Shown here: positions 1-7,893 of the stretch, one piece after another
How the letters are laid out: each line of letters starts with the position of its first letter
Numbering within the stretch: the first letter of the stretch is position 1
Assembly: GCF_039233145.1 (NCBI RefSeq)
Contig: NZ_CP136419.1
Location: forward strand, 904,001-968,000
Source: Moorella humiferrea
GTDB taxonomy: Bacteria > Bacillota > DSM-521 > Neomoorellales > Neomoorellaceae
DNA: 64,000 nucleotides
Direction of reading: 5' to 3'
The notes under the pieces: generated by a model
The model's input: the letters and a program-made list of their open reading frames with translations, nothing else
Databases searched by the model: none
What the model was told of the DNA's origin: nothing
Program-made: the position numbers and the translations under genes

Positions 1-2
1 TC

Positions 3-815
3 CATATCGCCTTCACCGTGACGGCGCCTGAATTGGTGACCGACCCCAACCGCGGCTACCTTGGGATAGACACCAACCCAGATGGGGTAGCTCTGGCTAA
101 CGTTAATTATTTTGGCCAGCCCGAGCCCTGGCCGGAAGGCTTCACTGTTCCTTATCCCAAAGCCTTGCACAAATTTGCCGGAGAGTTTCAGACGATAGTA
201 CACCCGAACGGTTTCCTTTACATCAAGATACCGGAACTGGCTTACAGCCGCAGTTTTAGACGTACTTACCTCATCGGCGTTCTGGCCCAGGTAGTGGTGA
301 ACATCGCCAGAGTTTTAGGCAAATCTATCGCTATAGAAGACCTGGACTTCGGCAAAGACCGGCTGGACACCGATAAAAAGTTCAATCGCATGGCGGCCAA
401 TTTTCCTTACCGGAAGATAACCGAAGCTATTATCCGTAAAGCCTACAAAGAAGGCGTCGGCGTAAAGCCGGTCCGGCCAGCTCACACTTCCACCATCGGC
501 TATTGGAAATACATGGAGCGGTATGGGGTAACAATCCACCATGCCGCCGCATTGGCAATCGCCCGCCGGGCAATAGGTTTTAAAGAACACATCACCAAAG
601 AGTTAAAACAAAAAATCCAAGCCATTAAAGAAAAGCTGAACCAAAAGGCGAATTCCTTGCCTGGGGAAGGAAAAGGGATGACCCGAAAGGTGAAGCAGCA
701 AATCATGCGGCTGGGCGAAAAGGTTTCCGTTCATAACGGCTTAGACCGCTATAAACAGGAATCCTTTTATTCAGTCTGGCATGACTTGAAGCAGCTCGCT
801 TTATCAAGTAGGTGA
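3..815 (+). CDS. TnpB-like (IS200/IS605 OrfB family) RuvC-fold protein, 5' part outside window
   Basis: The reading frame is open from the left edge (a GTG lies at 18, but codons before it continue without a stop), so the gene very probably starts outside the window. It shows a RuvC-I-like strand (GIDTNPDGVALANV), a RuvC-II-like segment (IAIEDLDF) and a C-terminal RuvC-III-like segment (HHAAALAIARRAIGF), the order seen in TnpB/OrfB proteins of IS200/IS605 elements, which are RNA-guided nucleases. Two oddities: the CxxC zinc-ribbon pairs usually found between RuvC-II and RuvC-III are absent, and the position where RuvC-III normally has Asp appears to be His. It may therefore be a divergent or inactive subgroup. 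No tnpA is visible. Family call fairly sure, activity unknown. Confidence 0.7.
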   Translation, partial: HIAFTVTAPELVTDPNRGYLGIDTNPDGVALANVNYFGQPEPWPEGFTVPYPKALHKFAGEFQTIVHPNGFLYIKIPELAYSRSFRRTYLIGVLAQVVVNIARVLGKSIAIEDLDFGKDRLDTDKKFNRMAANFPYRKITEAIIRKAYKEGVGVKPVRPAHTSTIGYWKYMERYGVTIHHAAALAIARRAIGFKEHITKELKQKIQAIKEKLNQKANSLPGEGKGMTRKVKQQIMRLGEKVSVHNGLDRYKQESFYSVWHDLKQLALSSR

Positions 816-1110
816 CCCCGTTAGCCGGTATCGGACAAACCGGTAGGCCGCATCTAACAGATCGCGCGGAGGCGTCCGGCACCTGAAAGAATAAAGTGCT
901 GGACCACTTGACGGTCAACGCAAGGCGGGAACTTTTATGGTTCTCCTTAAGGCCGCGCCTTGCGCCCGTGAAGTGCCGTTCTCCCGTCCGGGTGAGACCC
1001 CCGGGGCCGAGGTCTCCCTGTCGCGCAGCCTGCTCCCAGGGGCAGGCAAATCAAATCCGAAAGGAGCGAAAAGCCTGGTCATGGGGAGGCCGCCTAATAA
1101 GGATTGATAT
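816..1110 (+). ncRNA. Structured region downstream of the TnpB-like gene (candidate guide/omega-type RNA or element right end)
   Basis: No convincing gene is present. The stretch contains stacked hairpins: AAGTG/CACTT at 894-898 and 905-909, a perfect 8-bp stem GCAAGGCG/CGCCTTGC at 920-927 and 956-963 that encloses GAAC/GTTC at 929-932 and 940-943, and GCCTGC/GCAGGC at 1028-1033 and 1042-1047. TnpB proteins are known to work with an RNA made from the 3' end of their gene and the element's right end, so this position fits. The RNA assignment and the limits are inference. Confidence 0.35.
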
Positions 1111-1208
1111 GATGTGTCAAGAATTGTTAGGTTTTTTGAACCAGGTTATAGCAAATCTGGTGAGATTGATTGTTTGGCTTCTTCCGGTTTGATAAGAAAG
1201 ACGCGGTA

Positions 1209-1237
1209 TTGATTTCCCACTTGGGCGGTGTTATAAT
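1209..1237 (+). promoter_or_regulatory. Sigma-A-type promoter of the tRNA gene
   Basis: TTGATT at 1209-1214 and TATAAT at 1232-1237 are separated by 17 bases and lie 16 bases before the tRNA 5' end. Confidence 0.75.
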
Positions 1238-1253
1238 ATCACGTGTGACTGAT

Positions 1254-1328
1254 GCTGATGTGGCTCAGGGGTAGAGCAGCGCACTCGTAATGCGCAGGTC
1301 GAGGGTTCGAATCCCTCCATCAGCTCCA
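1254..1328 (+). tRNA. tRNA-Thr(CGT), CCA encoded
   Basis: The acceptor stem GCTGATG (1254-1260) pairs with CATCAGC (1318-1324), followed by discriminator T and an encoded CCA (1326-1328). The anticodon arm GCGCA-CTCGTAA-TGCGC gives anticodon CGT, reading threonine codon ACG. The T arm has GGTTCGAAT. It has its own promoter and a terminator-like hairpin 10 bases downstream, so it is probably a single-gene transcript. Confidence 0.95.
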
Positions 1329-1338
1329 GGAATATCAA

Positions 1339-1369
1339 GGCCTCCGGGGTTTGAGACGGAGGCCATTTT
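1339..1369 (+). terminator. Rho-independent terminator of tRNA-Thr, target of intron insertion
   Basis: GGCCTCCG (1339-1346) pairs with CGGAGGCC (1357-1364), followed by ATTTT. The T tract is cut short by the sequence starting at 1370, which looks like a group II intron 5' end. Confidence 0.8.
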
Positions 1370-1458
1370 GTGCGCCCGGCATGGGCGTTACTTGGTGGTG
1401 AAAGTCCACTGCAGGCTAGGCAGCACCAGTCTGCTAGCCAAAGGCAGGGGTGCCCACT
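1370..1458 (+). mobile_element. 5' fragment of a group II (IIC-type) intron
   Basis: The stretch begins GTGCGCCCGGCATGGGC, a typical bacterial group II intron 5' end, and continues with a GGTGGTGAAAGTCCAC-like segment and the AAGGCAGGGGTG-like segment of domain I. Group IIC introns are known to insert just after terminator hairpins, exactly the position here. Similarity as I recognise it stops near 1458. No domain V, 3' end or intron-encoded reverse transcriptase follows, so it is a decayed remnant. Confidence 0.6.
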
Positions 1459-1546
1459 TGTTTGACGCATCAATAGACAACAGCATAGCTGTGGCGGAGT
1501 ATCTGGTTTCTTCGACGCAGTAGCGCAGTAGGACTTTTATGTGCAG

Positions 1547-1570
1547 CAAGCCGCCCAACTGGGCGGCTTG
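1547..1570. terminator. Strong hairpin between intron remnant and minus-strand gene
   Basis: CAAGCCGCCC (1547-1556) and GGGCGGCTTG (1561-1570) form a perfect 10-bp stem with a 4-base loop. It lies 44 bases past the end of the minus-strand gene at 1614-1997 and may terminate it, although the T tract is poor on both strands. Confidence 0.4.
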
Positions 1571-1613
1571 AGCTTTGAAGGAAGAGGAAGGTTGCTATCC
1601 CGGGGTTTTTAGG

Positions 1614-1997
1614 TTAGGGGTCTATTTGCACGGGTTCAATTTCAATAGCACAAATACGGTCTACAGGAATTATGATTTTCCTCATGATCTGTTTATCAAC
1701 GAGCTTGCCGCCGCTGAATACCTTCATGAAAAGGCAATCGCCATGCGCCGGAACTAGAACAACAAAACCCGGGATGAAAAACAATTTGGATCCGTTTATG
1801 ACTTTTTTGCAACAATCGCCGCACTCGAACTCAATGCCAATTTTTTTGTCTTCTTTTTTGTCCCCGTCTTTTTTGTCCTCGTCGAGTTGCAACTCGTTAA
1901 TGGCGGACTCCAGTTCTTCCAATACCGGGTCCTTTTTTTCAGGTAAACCCTCTTTAATCTTGTCAAAAATTGTATTTGTATTAGCCTCTTGAGACAT
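1614..1997 (-). CDS. Hypothetical protein, 127 aa
   Basis: The start was chosen at the ATG at 1997 (MSQEANTN) because AGGAGTG lies 6 bases upstream; a longer frame exists but lacks such a site. The first 55 residues are hydrophilic and Lys/Asp/Glu-rich, probably flexible. The C-terminal half is a compact beta-rich stretch with a Cys group (ECGDCCKK) and a later Cys. Similar to no family I can name. It has no close partner on its strand. It may be a small regulatory or spore-related protein, but the sequence does not show a function. Confidence 0.6.
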   Translation of the reverse strand: MSQEANTNTIFDKIKEGLPEKKDPVLEELESAINELQLDEDKKDGDKKEDKKIGIEFECGDCCKKVINGSKLFFIPGFVVLVPAHGDCLFMKVFSGGKLVDKQIMRKIIIPVDRICAIEIEPVQIDP

Positions 1998-2149
1998 GTG
2001 GATCACTCCTTTTTTTAATCTTTGATAATATAATATGGGTTCACGTGGAAAAGGTTCCATTTTAAGTTAAACAATTAAGCTAGAATTTAGGTATGAAGGG
2101 TGCTAGTTGTAGAACTATGATGAGGCCACGGCATGGGGGCCTAAGTTTT

Positions 2150-2178
2150 AGCCGTCCACCCGGGCGGCTTTAATTTTG
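2150..2178 (+). terminator. Terminator-like hairpin before the small membrane-protein cassette
   Basis: AGCCGTCC (2150-2157) can pair with GGGCGGCT (2162-2169, one G.T pair), followed by TTTAATTTT. It sits 20 bases before the first gene of the cassette, so it may act as an attenuator or end an upstream transcript. Confidence 0.45.
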
Positions 2179-2197
2179 GTGGGGAGGAGGCATGGTA

Positions 2198-2414
2198 ATG
2201 TCGGTGCAGGTCTTCCTGTACCATGACAGGTTGCAGAAGGATGTGAATAGCTTGACGGACTTGGTGCAGGAGCTGCGGGAGTGGAAGGCGAGCAAGGAAG
2301 AACGCCGAAAAAGCCTGGATGAGAAACTTGACCAGGCAGTGGGCCGTGGGGTTAAGTATCACCACGGCCGTAGCGCTGCTTGGGGCTATAGTGGCGCTGT
2401 TCGTGGGGCGGTGA
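2198..2414 (+). pseudogene. XhlA-like small membrane protein with a +1 frameshift
   Basis: The ATG at 2198 is preceded by GGGGAGGAGG at a good distance. The first frame encodes a coiled-coil-like stretch (HDRLQKDVNSLTDLVQELRE ...) up to about 2332 and then becomes Gly/Arg-rich nonsense ending at 2422. One frame over, from about 2337, the DNA encodes WAVGLSITTAVALLGAIV followed by ALFVGR and a stop at 2412-2414, a clear membrane helix. A coiled coil followed by a C-terminal helix is the layout of phage/PBSX XhlA proteins. Either one base has been gained or lost near 2333-2340, or frameshifting is used. XhlA is a family guess based on layout. Confidence 0.5.
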
Positions 2415-2418
2415 GAGC

Positions 2419-2532
2419 ATGAAAGGTTTCTGGAATGACCCGGACGGCTTAACTATCAACGAGTTTCCGGCACTGACAGTATTGCCGCTTTTTTTATTCG
2501 TGGGGGTAAAGCTGGCCCTGACTAATGACTAA
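2419..2532 (+). CDS. Small membrane protein, 37 aa
   Basis: The ATG at 2419 begins 4 bases after the stop of the restored frame of the previous gene. The product (MKGFWNDPDGLTINEFPALT...) has one hydrophobic segment, residues 19-34, and a polar start. The neighbouring genes are also tiny membrane proteins in the same direction, which suggests one cassette. The short length makes this tentative; the tight spacing and predicted helix support it. Confidence 0.45.
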   Translation: MKGFWNDPDGLTINEFPALTVLPLFLFVGVKLALTND

Positions 2533-2737
2533 AGATATTTCCTCAACACAGGTAGACTTTTTCACGGTGTTAACTTACCCCATCCTGGCCGTAGTGGCCC
2601 GACGGGCGATTGAGAATTTTGGCTGGCAACGCTTCAGGCCTCCTAAGCGCCCGCGCAAATGCGCTGGCACTGAGGAGGCTTATAATGGAATTAGTGGTAA
2701 GTGGAACTGCGCCGACGGGTCGAAGGGGGAGGAGTAA
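2525..2737 (+). CDS. Small protein with one membrane segment, 70 aa
   Basis: The ATG at 2525 lies inside the end of the previous gene (8-base overlap) and the stop directly touches the ATG of the next gene (2738). Residues 11-25 (DFFTVLTYPILAVVA) are hydrophobic; the C-terminal part is basic and then acidic. Overlapping tiny membrane genes next to an XhlA-like gene resemble a phage holin/lysis module, but no sequence match is recognised. The 3' end (GGGGGAGGAG) supplies the ribosome site of the next gene. Confidence 0.4.
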   Translation: MTKDISSTQVDFFTVLTYPILAVVARRAIENFGWQRFRPPKRPRKCAGTEEAYNGISGKWNCADGSKGEE

Positions 2738-4114
2738 ATGAGGCGAGAAAACAGTACGAATAAGAGGCCGGTCGTTGTTGTTTTAATGGTACTAGCGGCG
2801 ATTTTTCTTTTTGTTTGCCCAGCCTGGGCCGGAGGGGATAATATCGCAGTTTTCACCATAGGAAAAACCTCGTATTTACTAAACGGCGTCACTTTTGATA
2901 TGGATGTGGCACCATATATCAAAGATGGCAGAACTTACATACCGCTGCGCTATGTAGCAAAAGCGATGGGTATAACAGATGAAAACATCATTTGGGATCC
3001 TAAGATGAAAAAGGTCATGATTGTAAAGGAGAACCAGGTTGTTCAGCTTATTATTGGCAGCAATGAACTCACAATTAATGGAAAGGTTGTTGTGATGGAT
3101 GTTGCCCCGGAAGTAATAGCGGGCCGGGTCATGCTGCCCATTCGCTGGTTGGCTCACTCGTTGGGCGTTTCTATAGAATGGGATTCTGTATCCAAAACCA
3201 TTACTGTTGGGGGTTCTAACGAAACGGCCAAGGCAGGAACGCTTTCAGGTGACAACGGACAGGAAAAGGCCCTCGAAAAACCCGTTGTCGACTATAAAGC
3301 AATTCTCAAGGAATATAAGTGGTATGATAAAGAGAACAACGAGTGGATATGGCGTGTTCCCGTTCCGGAAGAAATGTATCAATATTACAGGAGTCAACCA
3401 AGAATCCATGAACGCATTTTAAAAGAATACATAGAACAGGTCAACAATTTAAGGCGGCGCGCAGAAGAGCTCCGGAGTTATATGGAATACTGGTATCAGC
3501 GCTGCAGGATTTTGCCAGGGGACTCTTATTACGAAGCATGGCAAAAATATCAAACGTATATGAGCGCATATAATCAAGCTCAAAGCGAACTCAAGCGAAT
3601 TTTATCAGAATATCAAAGGTTGCAGTGGTTGTATCAAGCGGCGGAGTATCGGCAGATCCGTGATGGTTACATACCATACGTAACGGAAGAGGGGAATTAC
3701 GAACTGGTAAGTACCCTGGCGGGAGTGCTTGCCGAAAAGGCGCCTCAAAACCCAGAAGAGAGAATAGAGTTAGCTGCATCTTTCGTCCAGGAAGCAATAC
3801 CCTACGTAAGTGAAAAGGGTGAGTACCCAAAGTATCCAGTGGAGACGTTGGTAGAAGGCGGGGACTGTGAAGATAAATCCATCTTACTGGCGGCAATTCT
3901 CAAGGCGATGGGTTACAAAACGGCGCTGTTGGTCTTCAGGGGCAATCCGGGTCACATGGCAATTGGAGTTGAATGCCCAAACTGTGAGGGCAGTTACTAC
4001 CTGAAGGACGGCGTTAAATACTTTTATCTTGAAACCACGTCGCCCGGTTGGGCGATCGGTGAGGTTCCATCGGAACACGCAGGAGAGGGCGCATTGGTTT
4101 ACGTTGTGCCGTAA
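2738..4114 (+). CDS. Secreted protein with copper-amine-oxidase-N-type domain and transglutaminase-like domain, 458 aa
   Basis: A signal peptide is visible (VVVVLMVLAAIFLFVCPAWA, about residues 12-31). Residues 40-155 contain two repeats of the type GRTYIPLRYVAKAMG / GRVMLPIRWLAHSLG, typical of the PF07833 'copper amine oxidase N-terminal' domain found in wall-associated proteins of spore formers. Residues 190-310 are charged and probably coiled coil. The C-terminal region has a transglutaminase-like Cys (GDCEDKS, Cys377), His (GHMAIG, His406) and an acidic residue (YLETT, Glu432), the usual triad order. It probably acts outside the membrane on peptide or wall substrates. Ribosome site GGGGGAGGAG at the start. 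The substrate cannot be told. Confidence 0.75.
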   Translation: MRRENSTNKRPVVVVLMVLAAIFLFVCPAWAGGDNIAVFTIGKTSYLLNGVTFDMDVAPYIKDGRTYIPLRYVAKAMGITDENIIWDPKMKKVMIVKENQVVQLIIGSNELTINGKVVVMDVAPEVIAGRVMLPIRWLAHSLGVSIEWDSVSKTITVGGSNETAKAGTLSGDNGQEKALEKPVVDYKAILKEYKWYDKENNEWIWRVPVPEEMYQYYRSQPRIHERILKEYIEQVNNLRRRAEELRSYMEYWYQRCRILPGDSYYEAWQKYQTYMSAYNQAQSELKRILSEYQRLQWLYQAAEYRQIRDGYIPYVTEEGNYELVSTLAGVLAEKAPQNPEERIELAASFVQEAIPYVSEKGEYPKYPVETLVEGGDCEDKSILLAAILKAMGYKTALLVFRGNPGHMAIGVECPNCEGSYYLKDGVKYFYLETTSPGWAIGEVPSEHAGEGALVYVVP

Positions 4115-4149
4115 AACGGTATAACGTGCTTTTGTTAGCCAAATAATGC

Positions 4150-4178
4150 TTACCCATAGAAGATAAATCTGTTATAAT
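4150..4178 (+). promoter_or_regulatory. Possible promoter for priA operon
   Basis: TATAAT at 4173-4178 is perfect; the -35 (TTACCC, 4150-4155, 17-base spacing) is poor. It lies 37 bases before the priA start. Confidence 0.45.
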
Positions 4179-4214
4179 AATTGCAATGGATCATGGAACC
4201 AGGAGGGGGTCGAG

Positions 4215-6467
4215 TTGACGAATTTAGTAGTGGAAGTTGCCGTCAGCTCGACCCCTGTTTACGCCGGCAATAATGACGGGACGCTAAGCTATCGAGTGGC
4301 GCCGGAATTGTCAGGGCAGGTACAAATGGGTTCCCTGGTCCTGGTGCCCCTGGGGAAGCGTAGGGCCGTTGGTGTCGTAGTCGCTATAAAGGAAAGAACT
4401 GACCGCACCGAGCTGAAGGACGTCGCCGCCGTCCTGGTAAAGGAGTTCCTGCCGCCGGAAATGATAGAAATCGGCCGTTATGTGGCCGGGCGCTATGTAT
4501 GCCCTTTGGCCGTGGCCGTTAATGCCCTTATGCCGCCGGCGGCGGGCCGCCGCCTGGAGCGGCGGTGGTGCTGGCTGCCCTCCGGGGAAGAAGGGGTGAA
4601 TGGCGCCATAAGTTTAGTTAGCTGCCTTCCCGCACCGGCGGGGGACGTGGCCGAATATCTATCCCGTCGCGGTGCGGCTTGGGAAAGCCAGCTGCTGCAG
4701 TTAGGGCCCAGACGGGAGGTAAGGGCGGCTCTGGAGGCTTTAAAAGCCCACGGCCTGGTCCGGAACGAGTGGTCCTGGCGGGGAATGCCGAAGGAGAGGC
4801 GCTTGCCCACGGACGTGGAGGGGGCGGCACAAGCCGCGGCGGTCAAGCCTGATGGGACAGGCCGGCACATAACCTTGGATGCGGCCCAGTTAAGGGCGGC
4901 CACCTCCATTAACGCCGCCCTGGGTCGCGGTGGGACATTTTTACTTTACGGGGTTACCGGCAGCGGGAAAACTGAAGTTTACTTGAGCTGCGCCGCCGAG
5001 GCCCTGGCCAGGGGATACCAGGTCATGTTCCTTGTACCGGAACATTCCTTAATCCCCCAGATGGTGACCAGAATAAACCAGAGGCTGGAGGCAGAGGTGG
5101 CCGTCGTCCATGGCGAACTGGCCGACGGGGAAAGGGCGGCCGTTTGGGAGCGGGCCCGCATTGGGAAGGTCCGGGTGATAGTCGGCACGCGGGCGGCCCT
5201 CTTTACCCCCATGCCGCGGTTAGGGCTCATCGTCGTTGATGAAGAACATGCCGGCAGTTATAAACAGGATACGGCGCCCCGCTATGACGCTCGGGAGGTG
5301 GCCATCAAGCGCGGGCAGCTCCAGAGGGCGGTGGTGGTCCTGGGGAGCGCCACCCCCAGCACCGAGATATTTTACCTGGCCGGCCAGGGAAAAATACATT
5401 TATTAGAACTACCGCAGCGGGCCGGAAATGCCGGCCTGCCCCGGGTGGAAATAGTTGACTTGCGGGCTGAGTTTCACGACGGTCACCACGGCATTTTAAG
5501 CCGGCGCCTGGTAGAAGAGATAAACGGCGTCCTGACGGCAGGACGCCAGGCTATCCTTTTTTTAAACCGGCGGGGGTACGCTCCTTACGTCCTCTGCCGT
5601 CAGTGCGGCCATGTTCCCTTGTGTCGCCACTGTGCCGTGGCCCTGACCTATCACCGTGACGGAACGCTGAGGTGCCACTATTGCGGCTACATAGAAAGGG
5701 CGGAAGGCAAATGCCCCGTCTGCGGGGGGAACCTCTCTCGCCTCGGTTCCGGCACCCAAAGGGTAGAAGAAGAGGTACGGGCCCTATGGCCTGGGGCAAG
5801 GATTTTACGGGCCGACAGGGATACTACGGCTAAAAAGGGGCAGTGGGAAAAGATTTACCGGACCTTTGCCGGTGGCGAAGCCGATATCCTTATCGGCACC
5901 CAGACCATAACCAAAGGCATGGATTTTCCCGGAGTAACCCTCGTGGGAGTGGTGAACGCCGATTTGTCTTTGTATCAGCCGGATTTTCGCGCCCGGGAAC
6001 GCACCTTTCAACTTTTAACCCAGGTGGCCGGGCGGGCCGGACGGCGGGACGCCCCGGGTACGGTCGTCATCCAGACCTACAATCCCCAGGATCCGGCCAT
6101 TGCTTTGGCCGCCTTCCAGGACTATCAGCGCTTTTATGCCCAGGAGATAGCAATGCGCCGGCGCCTGGGCTACCCCCCTTTTGTTAAACTGGTAAGGTTG
6201 GGATTTACCGGCTCAGATGAGGCAGAGGTGATAGCAGCTGCCCATGAAGTGGCCGAATTGATAAGTAACGCAGAGAGTAACATTCAGGTTCTGGGGCCTG
6301 CCCCCGGGTATCCTTCCCGCCTTAAGGACCTTTATCGCTGGCAATTGATGCTCAAGGTACCCGGTTGGTCGCGGTATAAAAACCGCCTGACCCCCATTTT
6401 AGCGCCCTATATTGGCCGCCGCACCATACGCATGATAGTAGATGTGGGGCCGATTAATCCCTGGTAA
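4215..6467 (+). CDS. priA: Primosomal protein N' (PriA helicase)
   Basis: PriA is the superfamily-2 3'-5' DNA helicase that recognises stalled forks and reloads the replicative helicase. The TTG start is placed by AGGAGGGGG 5 bases upstream. Seen in order: N-terminal DNA-binding domain; Walker [10 protein letters not shown] near residue 246; DEEH box ([12 protein letters not shown]); the zinc-binding insertion with CRQCG, CRHC, CHYCG and CPVCG near residues 460-505; and the helicase C-terminal motifs ([22 protein letters not shown]). At 750 aa the length is normal for Gram-positives. It heads a run of genes with def and fmt 19 bases downstream or overlapping, a common Firmicute order. Confidence 0.97.
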   Translation: MTNLVVEVAVSSTPVYAGNNDGTLSYRVAPELSGQVQMGSLVLVPLGKRRAVGVVVAIKERTDRTELKDVAAVLVKEFLPPEMIEIGRYVAGRYVCPLAVAVNALMPPAAGRRLERRWCWLPSGEEGVNGAISLVSCLPAPAGDVAEYLSRRGAAWESQLLQLGPRREVRAALEALKAHGLVRNEWSWRGMPKERRLPTDVEGAAQAAAVKPDGTGRHITLDAAQLRAATSINAALGRGGTFLLYGVTGSGKTEVYLSCAAEALARGYQVMFLVPEHSLIPQMVTRINQRLEAEVAVVHGELADGERAAVWERARIGKVRVIVGTRAALFTPMPRLGLIVVDEEHAGSYKQDTAPRYDAREVAIKRGQLQRAVVVLGSATPSTEIFYLAGQGKIHLLELPQRAGNAGLPRVEIVDLRAEFHDGHHGILSRRLVEEINGVLTAGRQAILFLNRRGYAPYVLCRQCGHVPLCRHCAVALTYHRDGTLRCHYCGYIERAEGKCPVCGGNLSRLGSGTQRVEEEVRALWPGARILRADRDTTAKKGQWEKIYRTFAGGEADILIGTQTITKGMDFPGVTLVGVVNADLSLYQPDFRARERTFQLLTQVAGRAGRRDAPGTVVIQTYNPQDPAIALAAFQDYQRFYAQEIAMRRRLGYPPFVKLVRLGFTGSDEAEVIAAAHEVAELISNAESNIQVLGPAPGYPSRLKDLYRWQLMLKVPGWSRYKNRLTPILAPYIGRRTIRMIVDVGPINPW

Positions 6468-6486
6468 CAGGCAGGAGGCATGGGAA

Positions 6487-6954
6487 TTGGCAGTCTATCA
6501 GATTGTACTTTATCCCGACCCCTTATTGCGGGAAAAAGCCCAGGAAGTTAAAAAAATCACCCCTAACATATGGAAACTGCTGGACAATATGGCCGACACC
6601 ATGTACGCCGCACCCGGCGTAGGCCTGGCAGCGCCACAAATTGGGGTTTTAAAGCGGGTTATTGTCGTTGACGTAGGGGAGGGGCTGATTGAGCTCATTA
6701 ACCCGGAAATCGTAACCGCTCAAGGTAGGGAAATAGGGCCGGAAGGGTGCCTGAGCATTCCCGGAGCCCAAGGGGAAGTGCCACGGGCGGCCGCCGTGGT
6801 CGTACGGGGTTTAGACCGCCATGGCAGAACTAAAGAAATTAAGGCCGAAGGATTCCTGGCCCGGGCTCTACAGCACGAGATTGACCACCTCGACGGCGTC
6901 CTATTCATAGATAAAGTCGTGCGCTGGCTGGAGAACAAACCGGGGGAGGAGTAA
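6487..6954 (+). CDS. def: Peptide deformylase
   Basis: It removes the formyl group from the N-terminal methionine of new proteins, using a metal ion. The three diagnostic motifs are present: [18 protein letters not shown] (metal-binding Cys) and QHEIDHLDG (two metal-binding His and the catalytic Glu). The start is taken as TTG at 6487 ([12 protein letters not shown]), 8 bases after AGGAGG; a longer in-frame reading would overlap priA and lacks a site. The product is 155 aa. fmt follows after 3 bases, so addition and removal of formyl groups are coexpressed. Confidence 0.96.
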   Translation: MAVYQIVLYPDPLLREKAQEVKKITPNIWKLLDNMADTMYAAPGVGLAAPQIGVLKRVIVVDVGEGLIELINPEIVTAQGREIGPEGCLSIPGAQGEVPRAAAVVVRGLDRHGRTKEIKAEGFLARALQHEIDHLDGVLFIDKVVRWLENKPGEE

Positions 6955-6957
6955 AAA

Positions 6958-7893
6958 ATGCGCCTGGTCTTTATGGGCACTCCTGATTTTGCCGTGCCCT
7001 CCCTTAGGGCCCTCCTCGATTCCCGGCATGAAGTCGTGGGCGTGGTGACCCAGCCGGACCGCCCCCGGGGCAGGGGTAAAAGGCTGCAGCCTCCTCCCGT
7101 CAAAGAAGCGGCACTGGCGGTGGGCTTGCCGGTGAGTCAACCGGCGGCCATGAAGGAGGAAGGGTTTCTTTTGGGTCTCAAGGCGTGGCGGCCGGAAGTC
7201 ATTGTCGTTGTTGCCTTCGGGCGAATCCTTCCGGAGGTCGTCCTGAAAATGCCGGAGAAGGGTTGTATCAATCTCCATGCTTCCCTTTTACCCCGTTACC
7301 GGGGCGCGGCCCCCATCCACCGGGCGGTGATGAACGGCGAAACCGAAACGGGCGTTACCACCATGTGGATGGCGCCGCAGCTGGACGCCGGCGACATCAT
7401 CCTCCAGGAAAGGGTACCCATTGGACCGGATGCGACTACCGGCGAGATCCACGATCGCTTGGCCTTGGTAGGGGCGGAACTCCTGGTTCGCACCCTCGAT
7501 CTGGTGGCCGCAGGGAGGGCTCCCCGCCATCCCCAGGATGAGGCCCTCGCCACCTATGCTCCGCCCCTCAGCCCGGAGGAAGAGGTTATTGATTGGACGC
7601 AGCCCGCGGAAAAGGTTTATAACCTCATCCGCGGTTTGAACCCATGGCCGGGGGCCTATACCTTAAGGAAGGGTTCCCGTCTAAAGGTTTACGGCGCCAA
7701 GATTTTGGATACGACTAACGTTGGTCCGCCTGGTCGGGTAGAGGCAATCCTGGAAGCAGGTTTTGTCGTTCAGACGGGCAGGGGAAGGCTTCTTATCACT
7801 GCCGTGCAGCCCGAAGGAAAAAAGGTGATGCCGGCGGACGCCTATTTACGCGGCTATCCCCTTATTCCGGGGGAGGTTTTAGGATGCGGATAA
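6958..7893 (+). CDS. fmt: Methionyl-tRNA formyltransferase
   Basis: It transfers a formyl group from 10-formyltetrahydrofolate to initiator Met-tRNA. The catalytic set is present: Asn105 and His107 in CINLHASLLPRYRG, and Asp143 in QLDAGDI, with the SLLPxYRG folate-binding loop. The C-terminal OB-fold-like domain for tRNA binding covers about residues 205-305. 311 aa is the normal length. GGGGGAGGAG precedes the ATG and the stop overlaps the next start by 10 bases. Confidence 0.97.
   Translation: MRLVFMGTPDFAVPSLRALLDSRHEVVGVVTQPDRPRGRGKRLQPPPVKEAALAVGLPVSQPAAMKEEGFLLGLKAWRPEVIVVVAFGRILPEVVLKMPEKGCINLHASLLPRYRGAAPIHRAVMNGETETGVTTMWMAPQLDAGDIILQERVPIGPDATTGEIHDRLALVGAELLVRTLDLVAAGRAPRHPQDEALATYAPPLSPEEEVIDWTQPAEKVYNLIRGLNPWPGAYTLRKGSRLKVYGAKILDTTNVGPPGRVEAILEAGFVVQTGRGRLLITAVQPEGKKVMPADAYLRGYPLIPGEVLGCG

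Noticed and set aside
315-590. Minus-strand open frame of 91 codons opposite the TnpB-like gene
   Set aside because: It is a shadow of the plus-strand gene, with no ribosome site and no recognisable protein features.
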